Shown piece by piece: positions 6,142-12,716 of a stretch of DNA of 12,716 nt (its first letter is position 1; each line of letters opens with the position of its first letter). The DNA comes from CAIODY01 sp041192505. GTDB lineage: Bacteria > Bacteroidota > Bacteroidia > Chitinophagales > CAIODY01. The stretch is from positions 1-12,716 of the forward strand of contig JBEEMV010000159.1 of NCBI GenBank assembly GCA_041192505.1, given 5' to 3'. A program made the translations under genes and the position numbers. The notes under the pieces are model-generated. The model was given only the letters and a program-made list of their open reading frames with translations. It was not told the origin of the DNA and did not search any database.

Positions 6142-7049
6142 ATTTCTATAGTTTCTCCTTCTACACTTAAATACGATTCGGTAAAAATTTCTTTTGCTTG
6201 CGCTAACATTTCTTGCAAATTTTCATCTTTATATTTAGCCGAATAATGACCAAGATATAACTGTTTTACATTGGCTTGCTTAGCTATTGATGCAGCCTGA
6301 AAAGCTGTACAGTGATGAGTTTCGGCTGCTCTTAACGCATCATCATTTTTAAAAGTCGATTCGTGATATAACACATCCATGTCTTTTATTTTATCGCATA
6401 TTTCGGGCAAATATTTTGTATCGCTTATGTATGCATAACTTTTTGATGGCAATGGCAATTCGGTTAAAAGGCTATTTGCAATGATGGTTCCTTTATCATC
6501 TACAAAATCAAATCCTTTTTTCAAATCAACCATTTTGCTTATCGGCACTTTATATCTATCAATTCTTTCTTTTATTATTTTTCTGTCTTTGGCTTTTTCT
6601 TTAAATACAAATCCCACACATTTAATCCGATGTTGTAGTTGAATTATTTCAACTGTTATGTCTTTATTTTCAAGAATAACAGAATCATCATCAGGCAAAA
6701 ATTTGTATTCAATTGGATAGCTTAATTGAGTATTTCCATACTTAAGTTGTATGTCGATAATTTCTTTTAATGGCTCATGACAAAAGATGGTTAACGGTTT
6801 AGCTCGTTTTAATAAACTATATGTGTTTAGCAATGCAATCAATCCAAAAAAATGATCACCATGTAAATGCGAAATAAAAATATGATCAATGCGGTTTCGT
6901 TTAATATTGTATTTAGCCATTTGAAGTTGTGTGCCTTCGCCACAATCAATTAAATAAAGTTCGTTGGCTATATGCAAAACTTGTGAGCTAGGATTTCGCC
7001 CATGTGCTGGTATTGCTGAATTATTGCCTAAAATAGTTATGGTAAACAT
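6138..7049 (-). CDS. rnz: Ribonuclease Z (tRNA 3'-endonuclease)
   Basis: Zinc-dependent metallo-beta-lactamase-fold endonuclease that removes the 3' trailer from tRNA precursors in the cytoplasm. The signature HLHGDH is at 61-66 (ligands H61, H63, D65, H66). Further ligands are H140 (QLQHRIKC), D210 (YISDTKY) and H268 (YLGHYS); ETHHCTA (243-249) is the conserved late motif. The N-terminus with LGNNSAIPAHGRNPSS and DCGEGTQLQ is typical. Its 303 residues match the short, bacterial form. The exosite insertion used for tRNA binding is seen at about 150-185, rich in K and R. The gene begins 73 bp after hipA on the same strand. No consensus TAnnTTTG box is seen there; the closest is a degraded TATATTGA at 7079-7086. 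Its stop codon lies within the end of the convergent binding-protein gene, leaving no room for a terminator. Confidence 0.95.
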   Translation of the reverse strand: MFTITILGNNSAIPAHGRNPSSQVLHIANELYLIDCGEGTQLQMAKYNIKRNRIDHIFISHLHGDHFFGLIALLNTYSLLKRAKPLTIFCHEPLKEIIDIQLKYGNTQLSYPIEYKFLPDDDSVILENKDITVEIIQLQHRIKCVGFVFKEKAKDRKIIKERIDRYKVPISKMVDLKKGFDFVDDKGTIIANSLLTELPLPSKSYAYISDTKYLPEICDKIKDMDVLYHESTFKNDDALRAAETHHCTAFQAASIAKQANVKQLYLGHYSAKYKDENLQEMLAQAKEIFTESYLSVEGETIEI

Positions 7050-7063
7050 TTTTCTGTTTTTTT

Positions 7064-7111
7064 TGATTCATAAATGATTCAATATATGCTTTTTTTTATT
7101 ATAATGAATCA
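7064..7111. repeat. Cluster of three TGATTCA heptamers between hipA and rnz
   Basis: TGATTCA occurs at 7064-7070 and 7075-7081 (11 bp apart, one helical turn) and in inverse orientation at 7105-7111. Two further copies lie before hipB (8737-8743 and inverse 8767-8773). The heptamer also occurs singly elsewhere in the window, so only the clustering is notable. It may be a regulator site for rnz or hipBA, or chance in AT-rich DNA. Confidence 0.3.
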
Positions 7112-7122
7112 TTTTGTATTCA

Positions 7123-8412
7123 TTATTTTAGTTTCGAAAATAATTTATGAATAGTGTTTTGTTGTTCAATATCAATGGTGGCAATTTTTGCAAATTTTTT
7201 CCATTTGCTAATAGCAGTTGATACTTGCTCGATGATAGCTGTACTATTTTTTATTGAGCAAGATTTAGCAACGGCTAAAATATCTTGCCGTGTAATATTT
7301 TCCACTTTTCCGTTTATGCTCATCTGATGAGCTTTAAGCCAAAAATTTTTAGGATTAAATGCAAATGTTACATCGTATGCTGGCGATAAATTCCACTCAC
7401 CATTTTTACTCATGATAAACGAAATATTTTTTGTGTGGTCATCCTGATTTCGAGCTATAATATTAAACACCATCCGCCTGAATAATTCTTGCATATCGTT
7501 ATGAGGCAGTTTCATTTGCCGCATAATCTGAAAAGCTTGCTCATACGAATATGCTTGTGGTAAATTATAATCAAAGTGTGCTAAGCCACACAAAGTTTGC
7601 ATGTGTAGTTTTTCATTATTTATTCTATCAAATCGCTTAGTCATAAAATGCGCTCTATTATTTTCTGTAAGTAATTTACATTCGCTCATATTTATTCCAG
7701 CTTCCTTTGCCATTAAATGGTAAGCATATTCAATTTTTCCATATCCTTTTGGCGTACTTAATTGCTTATCGTTTACCCCATCAAATTTTATTAACCAATA
7801 ATTAAAATCAGGCAAATTATTTAATTGTCCCGATTTAACTTCGTCTGTTTTTTCATTATATGCTATAATTGCTTTTGCTCTTGCACCACCAGCCGAGCTT
7901 CCTACTTGCAATATTGTAGCTAAATTTTTTGTTGTATTTTTTTTAAGATTTGCCGATATATTTTTTCGTTCATTCAACACCGTTTTAGCTAAACTAACTA
8001 ATTGTTTTATCTGAATTGTTTCGTTGATGGGTGTACTTGAATCAATAAGTGGTTCAAATTCTAAAGCCCCCATACCTCTATTGCCAATGTAGCACAATCT
8101 ATTAACCGAATTAAAGTCAGTAATTGATTTGCCTTGATTTGCTAACCAAACATCAATCATTTTGTTGCCAAATTTATCAGGCAAGCTATCAGCTAATAAA
8201 CCTGGTAAACCTTTAAATGTTTCAAAATTTAAATTAGGAAATGAAAAAATTGATTTACCCGAACTATTGATGGATAGTGGCATTTGAATGGGAGATAATG
8301 CTAAGCCCGATTTCAAAAAAGAGGCTTGATATTCAAACACTGCACAATTTCGTTTGTTATCCCAAAATACAACACCAACTTGCTGATTCCAAATTTTAAT
8401 TTGCGCTAGCAT
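7123..8412 (-). CDS. hipA: HipA-family serine/threonine kinase toxin
   Basis: Toxin of a HipBA type II toxin-antitoxin module. E. coli HipA phosphorylates glutamyl-tRNA synthetase and induces dormancy; the target of this homologue is unknown. The N-subdomain (about 1-115) includes QMPLSINS and the KGLPGLLADSLPDKFGN block. The ATP-binding loop is VGSSAGGARAKA (170-181), with K180 in the lysine position and S172/S173 as candidate autophosphorylation sites equivalent to E. coli S150. WLIKFD (206-211) and FMTKRFDR (256-263) follow. The catalytic loop is NQDDHTKN (322-329), with D324 and N329 matching E. coli D309 and N314, and SPAYDV (343-348) supplies the metal-binding aspartate D347. It is a single full-length chain of 429 residues, not split. 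The start overlaps the hipB stop by one base (TAATG), giving coupled translation. All key residues are present, so activity is expected. Confidence 0.92.
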   Translation of the reverse strand: MLAQIKIWNQQVGVVFWDNKRNCAVFEYQASFLKSGLALSPIQMPLSINSSGKSIFSFPNLNFETFKGLPGLLADSLPDKFGNKMIDVWLANQGKSITDFNSVNRLCYIGNRGMGALEFEPLIDSSTPINETIQIKQLVSLAKTVLNERKNISANLKKNTTKNLATILQVGSSAGGARAKAIIAYNEKTDEVKSGQLNNLPDFNYWLIKFDGVNDKQLSTPKGYGKIEYAYHLMAKEAGINMSECKLLTENNRAHFMTKRFDRINNEKLHMQTLCGLAHFDYNLPQAYSYEQAFQIMRQMKLPHNDMQELFRRMVFNIIARNQDDHTKNISFIMSKNGEWNLSPAYDVTFAFNPKNFWLKAHQMSINGKVENITRQDILAVAKSCSIKNSTAIIEQVSTAISKWKKFAKIATIDIEQQNTIHKLFSKLK

Positions 8413-8744
8413 TATTTTTTGTTTTTGGGTGAAGCTTTCTGACGGTAATATTTTTGTTGTGCTTCCATCAACATGATGGGACTTATTTCAGGTTCTTTAA
8501 TAAATTCATTTATTAAATCTAATTCATCTAAGGCTCTTAATACTTGAACCATGGTTAATAAATTAATTGCTTTGCCTATCTCCATTCTACTAATTGTAAT
8601 TCTACTAATGCCTGATTTTTTTGCTAATTCTGTTTGCGAAATATTTTTATTCAATCGCATTTGTTTTAAGCTATTACAAACACTTTTAATAATGGCCTTA
8701 TCAGTCATCGCATATAAATTATTTCCGTATCTTATTTGATTCAT
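8412..8744 (-). CDS. hipB: HipB-like XRE-family antitoxin
   Basis: DNA-binding antitoxin that sequesters HipA and represses the hipBA promoter. The Cro/C1-type helix-turn-helix covers about residues 20-78, with ISQTELAKKSGISRITISRM (35-54) as the recognition unit. The C-terminal part (EFIKEPEISPIMLMEAQQKYYRQ) and a basic end (KASPKNKK) form the flexible tail usual for HipB. It has 110 residues, slightly longer than E. coli HipB, with extra N-terminal residues (MNQIRYGNNLYAM). An internal methionine at residue 13 is a possible alternative start; I keep the first ATG because a -7 box lies 39 bp upstream. It comes first in the operon and overlaps hipA by one base, the normal antitoxin-toxin order. 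Confidence 0.88.
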   Translation of the reverse strand: MNQIRYGNNLYAMTDKAIIKSVCNSLKQMRLNKNISQTELAKKSGISRITISRMEIGKAINLLTMVQVLRALDELDLINEFIKEPEISPIMLMEAQQKYYRQKASPKNKK

Positions 8745-8766
8745 TATCTATTTTTTTAATTGTTAT

Positions 8767-8790
8767 TGAATCATTAACGATACAAATATA
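8767..8790 (-). promoter_or_regulatory. hipBA -7 box with overlapping palindromic operator candidate
   Basis: TATATTTG on the minus strand (8783-8790) fits TAnnTTTG and predicts a start near 8776. That start falls within ATCATTAACGAT (8770-8781), an imperfect 12-bp palindrome matching at 10 of 12 positions. A TGAATCA heptamer overlaps it (8767-8773). This arrangement suits autorepression by HipB. No TTTG occurs at the ideal -33 distance. Confidence 0.5.
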
Positions 8791-8820
8791 CATTATTTAT
8801 TTTTCTAAAAAAAATATTTA

Positions 8821-8856
8821 AAACAAAAAGAGTTGTCATTTTATCGACAACTCTTT
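8821..8856 (-). terminator. Intrinsic terminator after the isoaspartyl peptidase gene
   Basis: A perfect 11-bp stem, AAAGAGTTGTC (8827-8837) with GACAACTCTTT (8846-8856), encloses an 8-nt loop. On the minus strand the stem is followed by CTCTTTTTGTTTT, a good T-tract. It lies about 30 bp after the peptidase stop codon and insulates it from hipBA. In the plus direction the downstream sequence is less T-rich. Confidence 0.88.
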
Positions 8857-8885
8857 CTATTATAAAAAATTTGTATTTTTTGAAC

Positions 8886-9815
8886 CTACGAATAAATGGC
8901 AGTTTCAATTTTATCATTTCCTTCTTTAAACGATGCTCTATACATTCCTTCGGAATTAAATATTAAAGAAATATTGCCCAAATTATCTACAGCAATCAGT
9001 CCACCTTCGGCTTCTATATTTTTTAATTTATCTAATACCACATATTCTGTTGCTTCTTTTAGCGTCATGTTTTTATACAACATTAAACAATGAACATCAT
9101 AAGCTACCACTTGCTCTATAAAAAACTCTCCATGCCCTGTGCATGAAACTGCACAAGTATTGTTATTGGCATAAGTGCCTGCGCCAATGATGGGCGTATC
9201 GCCTACTCTGCCCCATTTTTTGTTGGTCATGCCGCCTGTAGATGTGGCTGCTGCTAAATTGCCAAATGAATCTAATGCTACTGCGCCAACTGTACCTTTC
9301 TTTTTTTCTTGCACTGAAACTGAATGATCAAGCATAAACTTATCTTCATTTTTTATTTCTTGCCATTGCTGAAATCTAAATTCATTATAAAAATAAGATT
9401 GATCTACCAAATCAATATTTTGTTCTTTGGCAAATTGCTCGGCACCATCGCCCATTAACATTACATGATTTGATTTTTGAAGAACAGCTTTGGCTAATGA
9501 AATTGGATTTGCAATATGCTTTACACCTGCCACCGCACCTGCCGATGTATTTTTACCAAACATAATGGAAGCATCTAATTCGTGTTCGCCTTTATGATTA
9601 AATACTGCGCCTTTGCCTGCATTAAACAATGGGCAATTTTCTAATGATACAACTGCTTGTTCTACTGCATCTAAAGCGCTTCCACCATTTTGTAAAATTA
9701 ATTTTCCAACTGTTGTAGCTTCATGTAATGCTGATAAATATTGTTGCTCTTTATCAGCACTCATCATGCTTTTTGTTAAAGTTCCTGCGCCGCCATGAAT
9801 TGCTATTGCAAACAT
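8886..9815 (-). CDS. iaaA: Plant-type L-asparaginase / isoaspartyl dipeptidase (Ntn hydrolase)
   Basis: Hydrolyses asparagine and beta-aspartyl dipeptides that arise from damaged proteins. It is made as a proenzyme that self-cleaves into alpha and beta chains. The opening AIAIHGGAGT (3-12) is characteristic; ENCPLFNAGKGAVFN (59-73) and LDASIM (80-85) are conserved alpha-chain blocks. The cleavage site is G174/T175 in KGTVGAVALD, so T175 becomes the N-terminal nucleophile. TSTGG (191-195), GRVGDTPIIGAGTYA (202-216) and CTGHGE (225-230) line the active site. Its 309 residues are standard. There is no signal peptide, so it is probably cytoplasmic, unlike the periplasmic flavobacterial glycosylasparaginases of the same fold. 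The ATG shares one base with the stop codon of the upstream Calx-beta protein (TAATG), so it depends on that transcript and probably on its translation. A strong terminator follows. Confidence 0.93.
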   Translation of the reverse strand: MFAIAIHGGAGTLTKSMMSADKEQQYLSALHEATTVGKLILQNGGSALDAVEQAVVSLENCPLFNAGKGAVFNHKGEHELDASIMFGKNTSAGAVAGVKHIANPISLAKAVLQKSNHVMLMGDGAEQFAKEQNIDLVDQSYFYNEFRFQQWQEIKNEDKFMLDHSVSVQEKKKGTVGAVALDSFGNLAAATSTGGMTNKKWGRVGDTPIIGAGTYANNNTCAVSCTGHGEFFIEQVVAYDVHCLMLYKNMTLKEATEYVVLDKLKNIEAEGGLIAVDNLGNISLIFNSEGMYRASFKEGNDKIETAIYS

Positions 9816-12073
9816 TATTGTTTTGTAAATTTAGAATTATAGATATTTCCTTTTTCGTCGGTTGCTCTCACAAAGTAAATTCCTTTTGAAAGTGTATTCA
9901 CACCAACATTTATGATTTTCGTCCCGATTTGATTCGGGATATGATTGTTGATTGAAATACAATTGCGACCCAATAAATCAACTACTTCAATTGTAGTTAA
10001 TGAATATAAATTATTTGAAATTGTTAACTGATTTTCAACTGGATTTGGATAAATTGATAATTTATTATTGGTTTTAATTGAAGCTATTCCGTTTGCATCA
10101 TTATCTGTAATATAAAGTGTGAATGAACTTACAGAACCCAAAACTGCATTGGTTGGCGTTCCTAAAGTAATAATTACATTTTCGGCCGATTCAACTAAAA
10201 TATCATCAATAATATTTACTTGAATATTTGTTGATGTAGCATTAGCAGGAACAGTTAATGGCGAAGTTGTAAAAAATGTATCATCTACATTTTGTGTACA
10301 TGCACCACTAATGGTAAATGGCACTGTGATAGCTGAATTTGTTGGGTTTGTAACAGCCAATGCAATATTTACTAAACCATCACTTTCGGTTTTTGAAACA
10401 AAACTATTTACAAATGATACTGATGTAACTGCCAACGTATCATTGTCTTTAATGTATATTTTTTTTGTAGGCATTAATATAGTTGCACCATTTGTTGGGT
10501 TTGATAATTGCAACATAATTGAATCTAATCCTTCTACAATTGCATCATCAATAATAGTAATTGGAATAACTTGTGTAGTGGTTGAATTAGGCAAGAACAC
10601 TACCGTTACAGGCAATGTAGCAGTATAATCTGTACCTGAAATAGCACTACCGCCAACTACATTTACAGTAACTTTTGTAGTATCACAATTTGGTGTTTGA
10701 ATAGAAACATTCAAATTATAAACGCCCACATTTTCATTTAAACTTGGTGTAGTTGTAGAAAATGAAACAGATGGAATAGCATCATTATCGCCAATAAATA
10801 TTTTAAAAATACTATCCGTTCCAACTACGTTTGAGCCTGATGGATTTCTTAAAACTAAATAAATTGAATCTAAAGTTTCGTGAATACAATCATCTTTTAT
10901 AGTAACCCAAATGGTATCAGGTATTGTTGAACTTGCTGCAAAATTCATAGTACCATTGTTTGCAATGGTATAATCAATAGTGGGTGTTGCATTTGCAACT
11001 TTAATGATAGCATCAATGGTAGAAGCATTTGCCGAAGGCGAACCTAAATTAACTAAAACTGGAAATGTAATATTTGATTCATTTATGGTTTTAAAAGTTG
11101 GTGTACTAAAATGAAATGTTGGTGCTGCAAAATCATTATCTGTAATGCTTACATATTCAAATGAATCGGTTCCTAACACAGCACCATTTGTTGGATTTAA
11201 TAATCTAAATTTAATAGCCTCTGTTGATTCAATTAATGCATCATCGATAATGGTAACATAAGCATTTAATGAAGTAACATTAGGAGCAAATGTTAATGTT
11301 TGATTGATGTAAGTATAATCTGAACCAGATGTAGCCGAACCTAATGCTACTTGAACATCAATTGTAACTTGATTTGGACAAGCTGAATTTAATTGTACTG
11401 CTAAACTAATTGTGCCTGCACTTTCTAAAACTGTAGTTTGAATAGTTGAAAAACTTACAGCAGGATTAGCTGATGAACAAGGATTCATGGTATGCGAACC
11501 TAAGTTTGAAAGTGTGTTCATTGGAAAACCTATCCAATCATTTTGCCATTGAGTAAAATTTTTGGTTCCATTATGTACTGATGCTTTTCTAACCAATGTC
11601 ATGTACCTTGTTGAATCATTATTAGGGAAAATCCATGCAGTACCAGGATTGATACACATCTGACCAAAAATATCTAAAGTATCACCTAATGCATTTTTTA
11701 ATAGCAACCAATCATTCCCATTAAAATTTAAACTTCCCCAAGTTGTATCTCGGGCAGCAACAACTGAAGGATCAACACCTGTAGCGCCATTATTTATAAC
11801 ATAAACATCGCCTGACAATAAAATTTTATTAGGAAATGTAAAAGTATTTGTAGCAGTACATGTTCCATTTGAATATTGCGCCAATTTATATCCTGCAAGA
11901 TTTTTTGGAGTTGATGATGGATTATAAATTTCGATTGTTTTATCACCTGCATGTCCTGCACCAGGCGAAATATATTCGGAAATAAATAAATCGGTACAAG
12001 GCACACCATACTGTGCACTTGAAACTTTAAAACATAAGAGAGCAAAAACGATTAGTAGTAGATTTTTTTTCAT
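9815..12073 (-). CDS. Secreted lamin-tail / Calx-beta protein with T9SS type A sorting domain
   Basis: A 752-residue exported protein, probably surface-attached or released by the type IX system; no enzymatic domain is seen. The signal peptide is MKKNLLLIVFALLCFKVSSA (1-20). A lamin-tail domain covers about 25-195 (DLFISEYI, KTIEIYNPS, NLAGYKLAQY, GNDWLLLKN). Four Calx-beta domains follow at about 205-314, 319-431, 435-545 and 550-659. Each has an E-rich start, an xDYT/DDT segment, an IIDD or IKDD calcium-type acidic motif and a closing DND. The sorting domain (about 670-752) begins LSIYPNPVENQL and ends GIYFVRATDEKG...KFTKQ. Residues 712-718 are encoded by a short palindromic repeat. A near-ideal promoter precedes the ATG, and the peptidase gene is translationally coupled downstream. 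Calx-beta arrays suggest calcium-stabilised adhesion or scaffolding, by inference only. Confidence 0.87.
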   Translation of the reverse strand: MKKNLLLIVFALLCFKVSSAQYGVPCTDLFISEYISPGAGHAGDKTIEIYNPSSTPKNLAGYKLAQYSNGTCTATNTFTFPNKILLSGDVYVINNGATGVDPSVVAARDTTWGSLNFNGNDWLLLKNALGDTLDIFGQMCINPGTAWIFPNNDSTRYMTLVRKASVHNGTKNFTQWQNDWIGFPMNTLSNLGSHTMNPCSSANPAVSFSTIQTTVLESAGTISLAVQLNSACPNQVTIDVQVALGSATSGSDYTYINQTLTFAPNVTSLNAYVTIIDDALIESTEAIKFRLLNPTNGAVLGTDSFEYVSITDNDFAAPTFHFSTPTFKTINESNITFPVLVNLGSPSANASTIDAIIKVANATPTIDYTIANNGTMNFAASSTIPDTIWVTIKDDCIHETLDSIYLVLRNPSGSNVVGTDSIFKIFIGDNDAIPSVSFSTTTPSLNENVGVYNLNVSIQTPNCDTTKVTVNVVGGSAISGTDYTATLPVTVVFLPNSTTTQVIPITIIDDAIVEGLDSIMLQLSNPTNGATILMPTKKIYIKDNDTLAVTSVSFVNSFVSKTESDGLVNIALAVTNPTNSAITVPFTISGACTQNVDDTFFTTSPLTVPANATSTNIQVNIIDDILVESAENVIITLGTPTNAVLGSVSSFTLYITDNDANGIASIKTNNKLSIYPNPVENQLTISNNLYSLTTIEVVDLLGRNCISINNHIPNQIGTKIINVGVNTLSKGIYFVRATDEKGNIYNSKFTKQ
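9922..9939. repeat. TCCCGA/TCGGGA palindrome inside the sorting-domain coding region
   Basis: TCCCGA (9922-9927), a 6-nt spacer TTTGAT and TCGGGA (9934-9939) form a 6-bp stem, GC-rich against an AT-rich background. Similar TCCCGA...TCGGGA palindromes are, as I recall, common dispersed repeats in Bacteroidota. Here it encodes IPNQIGT (712-718), and this stretch is about four residues longer than in the other T9SS domain of the window. Confidence 0.5.
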
Positions 12074-12094
12074 TTCTATTTATTTTTAAGATTT

Positions 12095-12126
12095 CAAAAA
12101 TAGCTGTAAAACTTGACTACGACAAA
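12095..12126 (-). promoter_or_regulatory. Bacteroidota-type promoter of the Calx-beta protein / peptidase operon
   Basis: On the minus strand, TTTG (12123-12126) and TATTTTTG (12095-12102) are separated by exactly 20 nt, a full match to the TTTG-N19-21-TAnnTTTG consensus. The predicted start near 12088 leaves a leader of about 15 nt before the ATG at 12073. Confidence 0.75.
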
Positions 12127-12187
12127 GCTTTATTGAAAATTATAACTTTAACTTAATATTCTATAAGATAGATATTATACATTTTTT

Positions 12188-12195
12188 TACCTTTG
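12188..12195 (+). promoter_or_regulatory. Candidate -7 box of the leucine-rich-repeat gene
   Basis: TACCTTTG matches TAnnTTTG and predicts a start near 12202, about 11 nt before the TTG codon at 12213. No TTTG lies at the ideal -33 distance. The 139-bp divergent gap (12074-12212) holds only this box and the opposing promoter. Confidence 0.5.
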
Positions 12196-12212
12196 GGTCA
12201 AACAAATTCTGA

Positions 12213-12716
12213 TTGAAAATATTTTTATTGATATTGCTGCTATTAGTAAGTTGCCAATGTGTTGTGGCTCAACACAAGCGTTCTACAAAAAAGAAAAAAA
12301 CTAATCAAACCCAACCTATTGATGCAAAATCAACGGGCAGATACAACGATTTAAAAAAAGCATTTTTACACATTAATGATGTAAGAGAATTATCATTAAA
12401 TGGTATTGAAAAATTGCCCGATGCTGTTTATGAATTTCCGAACTTAACAAAGCTTACTATTAGAAATGGATTGAAGCGAATTGACTATAGAATTGGAAAT
12501 TTAAAATCGTTAGAGGTTTTAAATTTAGTGGATGATGATATTGCATTTTTGCCCGAAGACATTAAAAACTGCACTAATCTAAAAGAAATAAGAGTTATAA
12601 ATTGTAAGCTACGAGTGTTTACAAAAGAGCTATTAGAACTGCCAAGATTAGAAAGGTTAATTTTAAAGAATAACAATATTGAGCAGTTTCCATGCGACTT
12701 TGCAGATAATTATGTG
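12213..12716 (+). CDS. Exported leucine-rich-repeat protein, N-terminal part (runs off right edge)
   Basis: 168 codons are visible. The N-terminus (M)KIFLLILLLLVSCQCVVAQ is a signal peptide. LVSC at 11-14 reads as a lipobox, which would make it a lipoprotein, but VVAQ at 17-20 could also serve signal peptidase I. A basic linker (KRSTKKKK, 23-30) follows. From about residue 55 there are leucine-rich repeats of about 23 residues: VRELSLNGIEKLPDAVYEFP, LTKLTIRNGLKRIDYRIGNL, LEVLNLVDDDIAFLPEDIKN, LKEIRVINCKLRVFTKELLE, LERLILKNNNIEQFPCDFAD. Such repeats usually bind proteins. The start is TTG at 12213, because an in-frame TGA immediately precedes it and no ATG occurs before the signal peptide. A TACCTTTG box lies just upstream. 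The C-terminus is unknown, so other domains cannot be excluded. Confidence 0.8.
   Translation, partial: MKIFLLILLLLVSCQCVVAQHKRSTKKKKTNQTQPIDAKSTGRYNDLKKAFLHINDVRELSLNGIEKLPDAVYEFPNLTKLTIRNGLKRIDYRIGNLKSLEVLNLVDDDIAFLPEDIKNCTNLKEIRVINCKLRVFTKELLELPRLERLILKNNNIEQFPCDFADNYV

Noticed and set aside
10311..10628. 105-codon plus-strand frame opposite the Calx-beta domains
   Set aside because: It is an antisense shadow of the repetitive Thr/Val-rich domains, with no promoter or domain signature.
11794..12045. 83-codon minus-strand frame within the Calx-beta protein gene
   Set aside because: It lies entirely inside the strongly supported lamin-tail coding region in another frame and has low-complexity composition; a shadow.
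12485..12676. 63-codon minus-strand frame opposite the leucine-rich-repeat gene
   Set aside because: Antisense shadow; the plus-strand frame shows clear leucine-rich repeats and a signal peptide.
1..12716. CRISPR array, tRNA, transposase or phage functions
   Set aside because: I saw no regularly spaced direct repeats, no tRNA cloverleaf with its conserved arms, and no transposase or integrase motif.

Overview
The window reads as chromosomal DNA of a member of the Bacteroidota, probably from the Chitinophagia/Sphingobacteriia/Flavobacteriia side. The DNA is AT-rich. Two large secreted proteins end in type IX secretion (T9SS) type A sorting domains. Several genes are preceded by Bacteroidota-type promoters: a TAnnTTTG -7 box, in two cases with a TTTG -33 box exactly 20 nt upstream. 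Shine-Dalgarno sequences are weak or absent, and two genes appear to start with TTG. I see no tRNA, rRNA, CRISPR array, insertion sequence or phage gene.

Layout, left to right. Bases 1-180 (minus) hold the N-terminal part of a GbsR/MarR-type repressor with its own promoter and a perfect palindrome over the -7 box. Bases 256-3786 (minus) hold a housekeeping run in the transcription order gatC, LolD/MacB-type ABC ATPase, aroE (shikimate dehydrogenase) and a COG2509-type FAD-dependent dehydrogenase. Bases 3828-5315 (minus) hold a secreted protein with YD-like repeats, a PKD domain and a T9SS tail. A divergent gene at 5359-6141 (plus) encodes a BtuF-like metal/corrinoid-binding protein without a signal peptide, and it converges with a 4-bp overlap on rnz (RNase Z, 6138-7049, minus). 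Bases 7123-8744 (minus) hold a hipBA toxin-antitoxin module with overlapping genes and a palindrome at its promoter. Bases 8886-12073 (minus) hold a two-gene operon: a large secreted lamin-tail/Calx-beta/T9SS protein, then a plant-type asparaginase/isoaspartyl peptidase, ended by a strong intrinsic terminator at 8821-8856. A divergent leucine-rich-repeat protein starts at 12213 (plus) and runs off the right edge.

Functionally this is mostly ordinary core genome: transamidation of tRNA, aromatic biosynthesis, tRNA 3'-end processing and surface or secreted proteins, with one toxin-antitoxin module. The genes do not form a single pathway. HipA/HipB act as a pair, the Calx-beta protein and the peptidase are translationally coupled, and gatC through the FAD enzyme may be read together.

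The most unusual signal cuts across genes. At least four short, palindromic or tandem sequences resembling dispersed intergenic repeats of Bacteroidota lie in frame inside protein-coding genes: the FAD dehydrogenase (731-752), aroE (an 81-bp inverted-repeat element, 27 codons), the PKD/T9SS protein (four 8-bp tandem units in the sorting domain) and the Calx-beta protein (a TCCCGA/TCGGGA palindrome in the sorting domain). A fifth hairpin is intergenic (3460-3481). This suggests small repeat elements repeatedly being domesticated as peptide insertions, much as Rickettsia palindromic elements are. Whether they are multicopy needs the rest of the genome.
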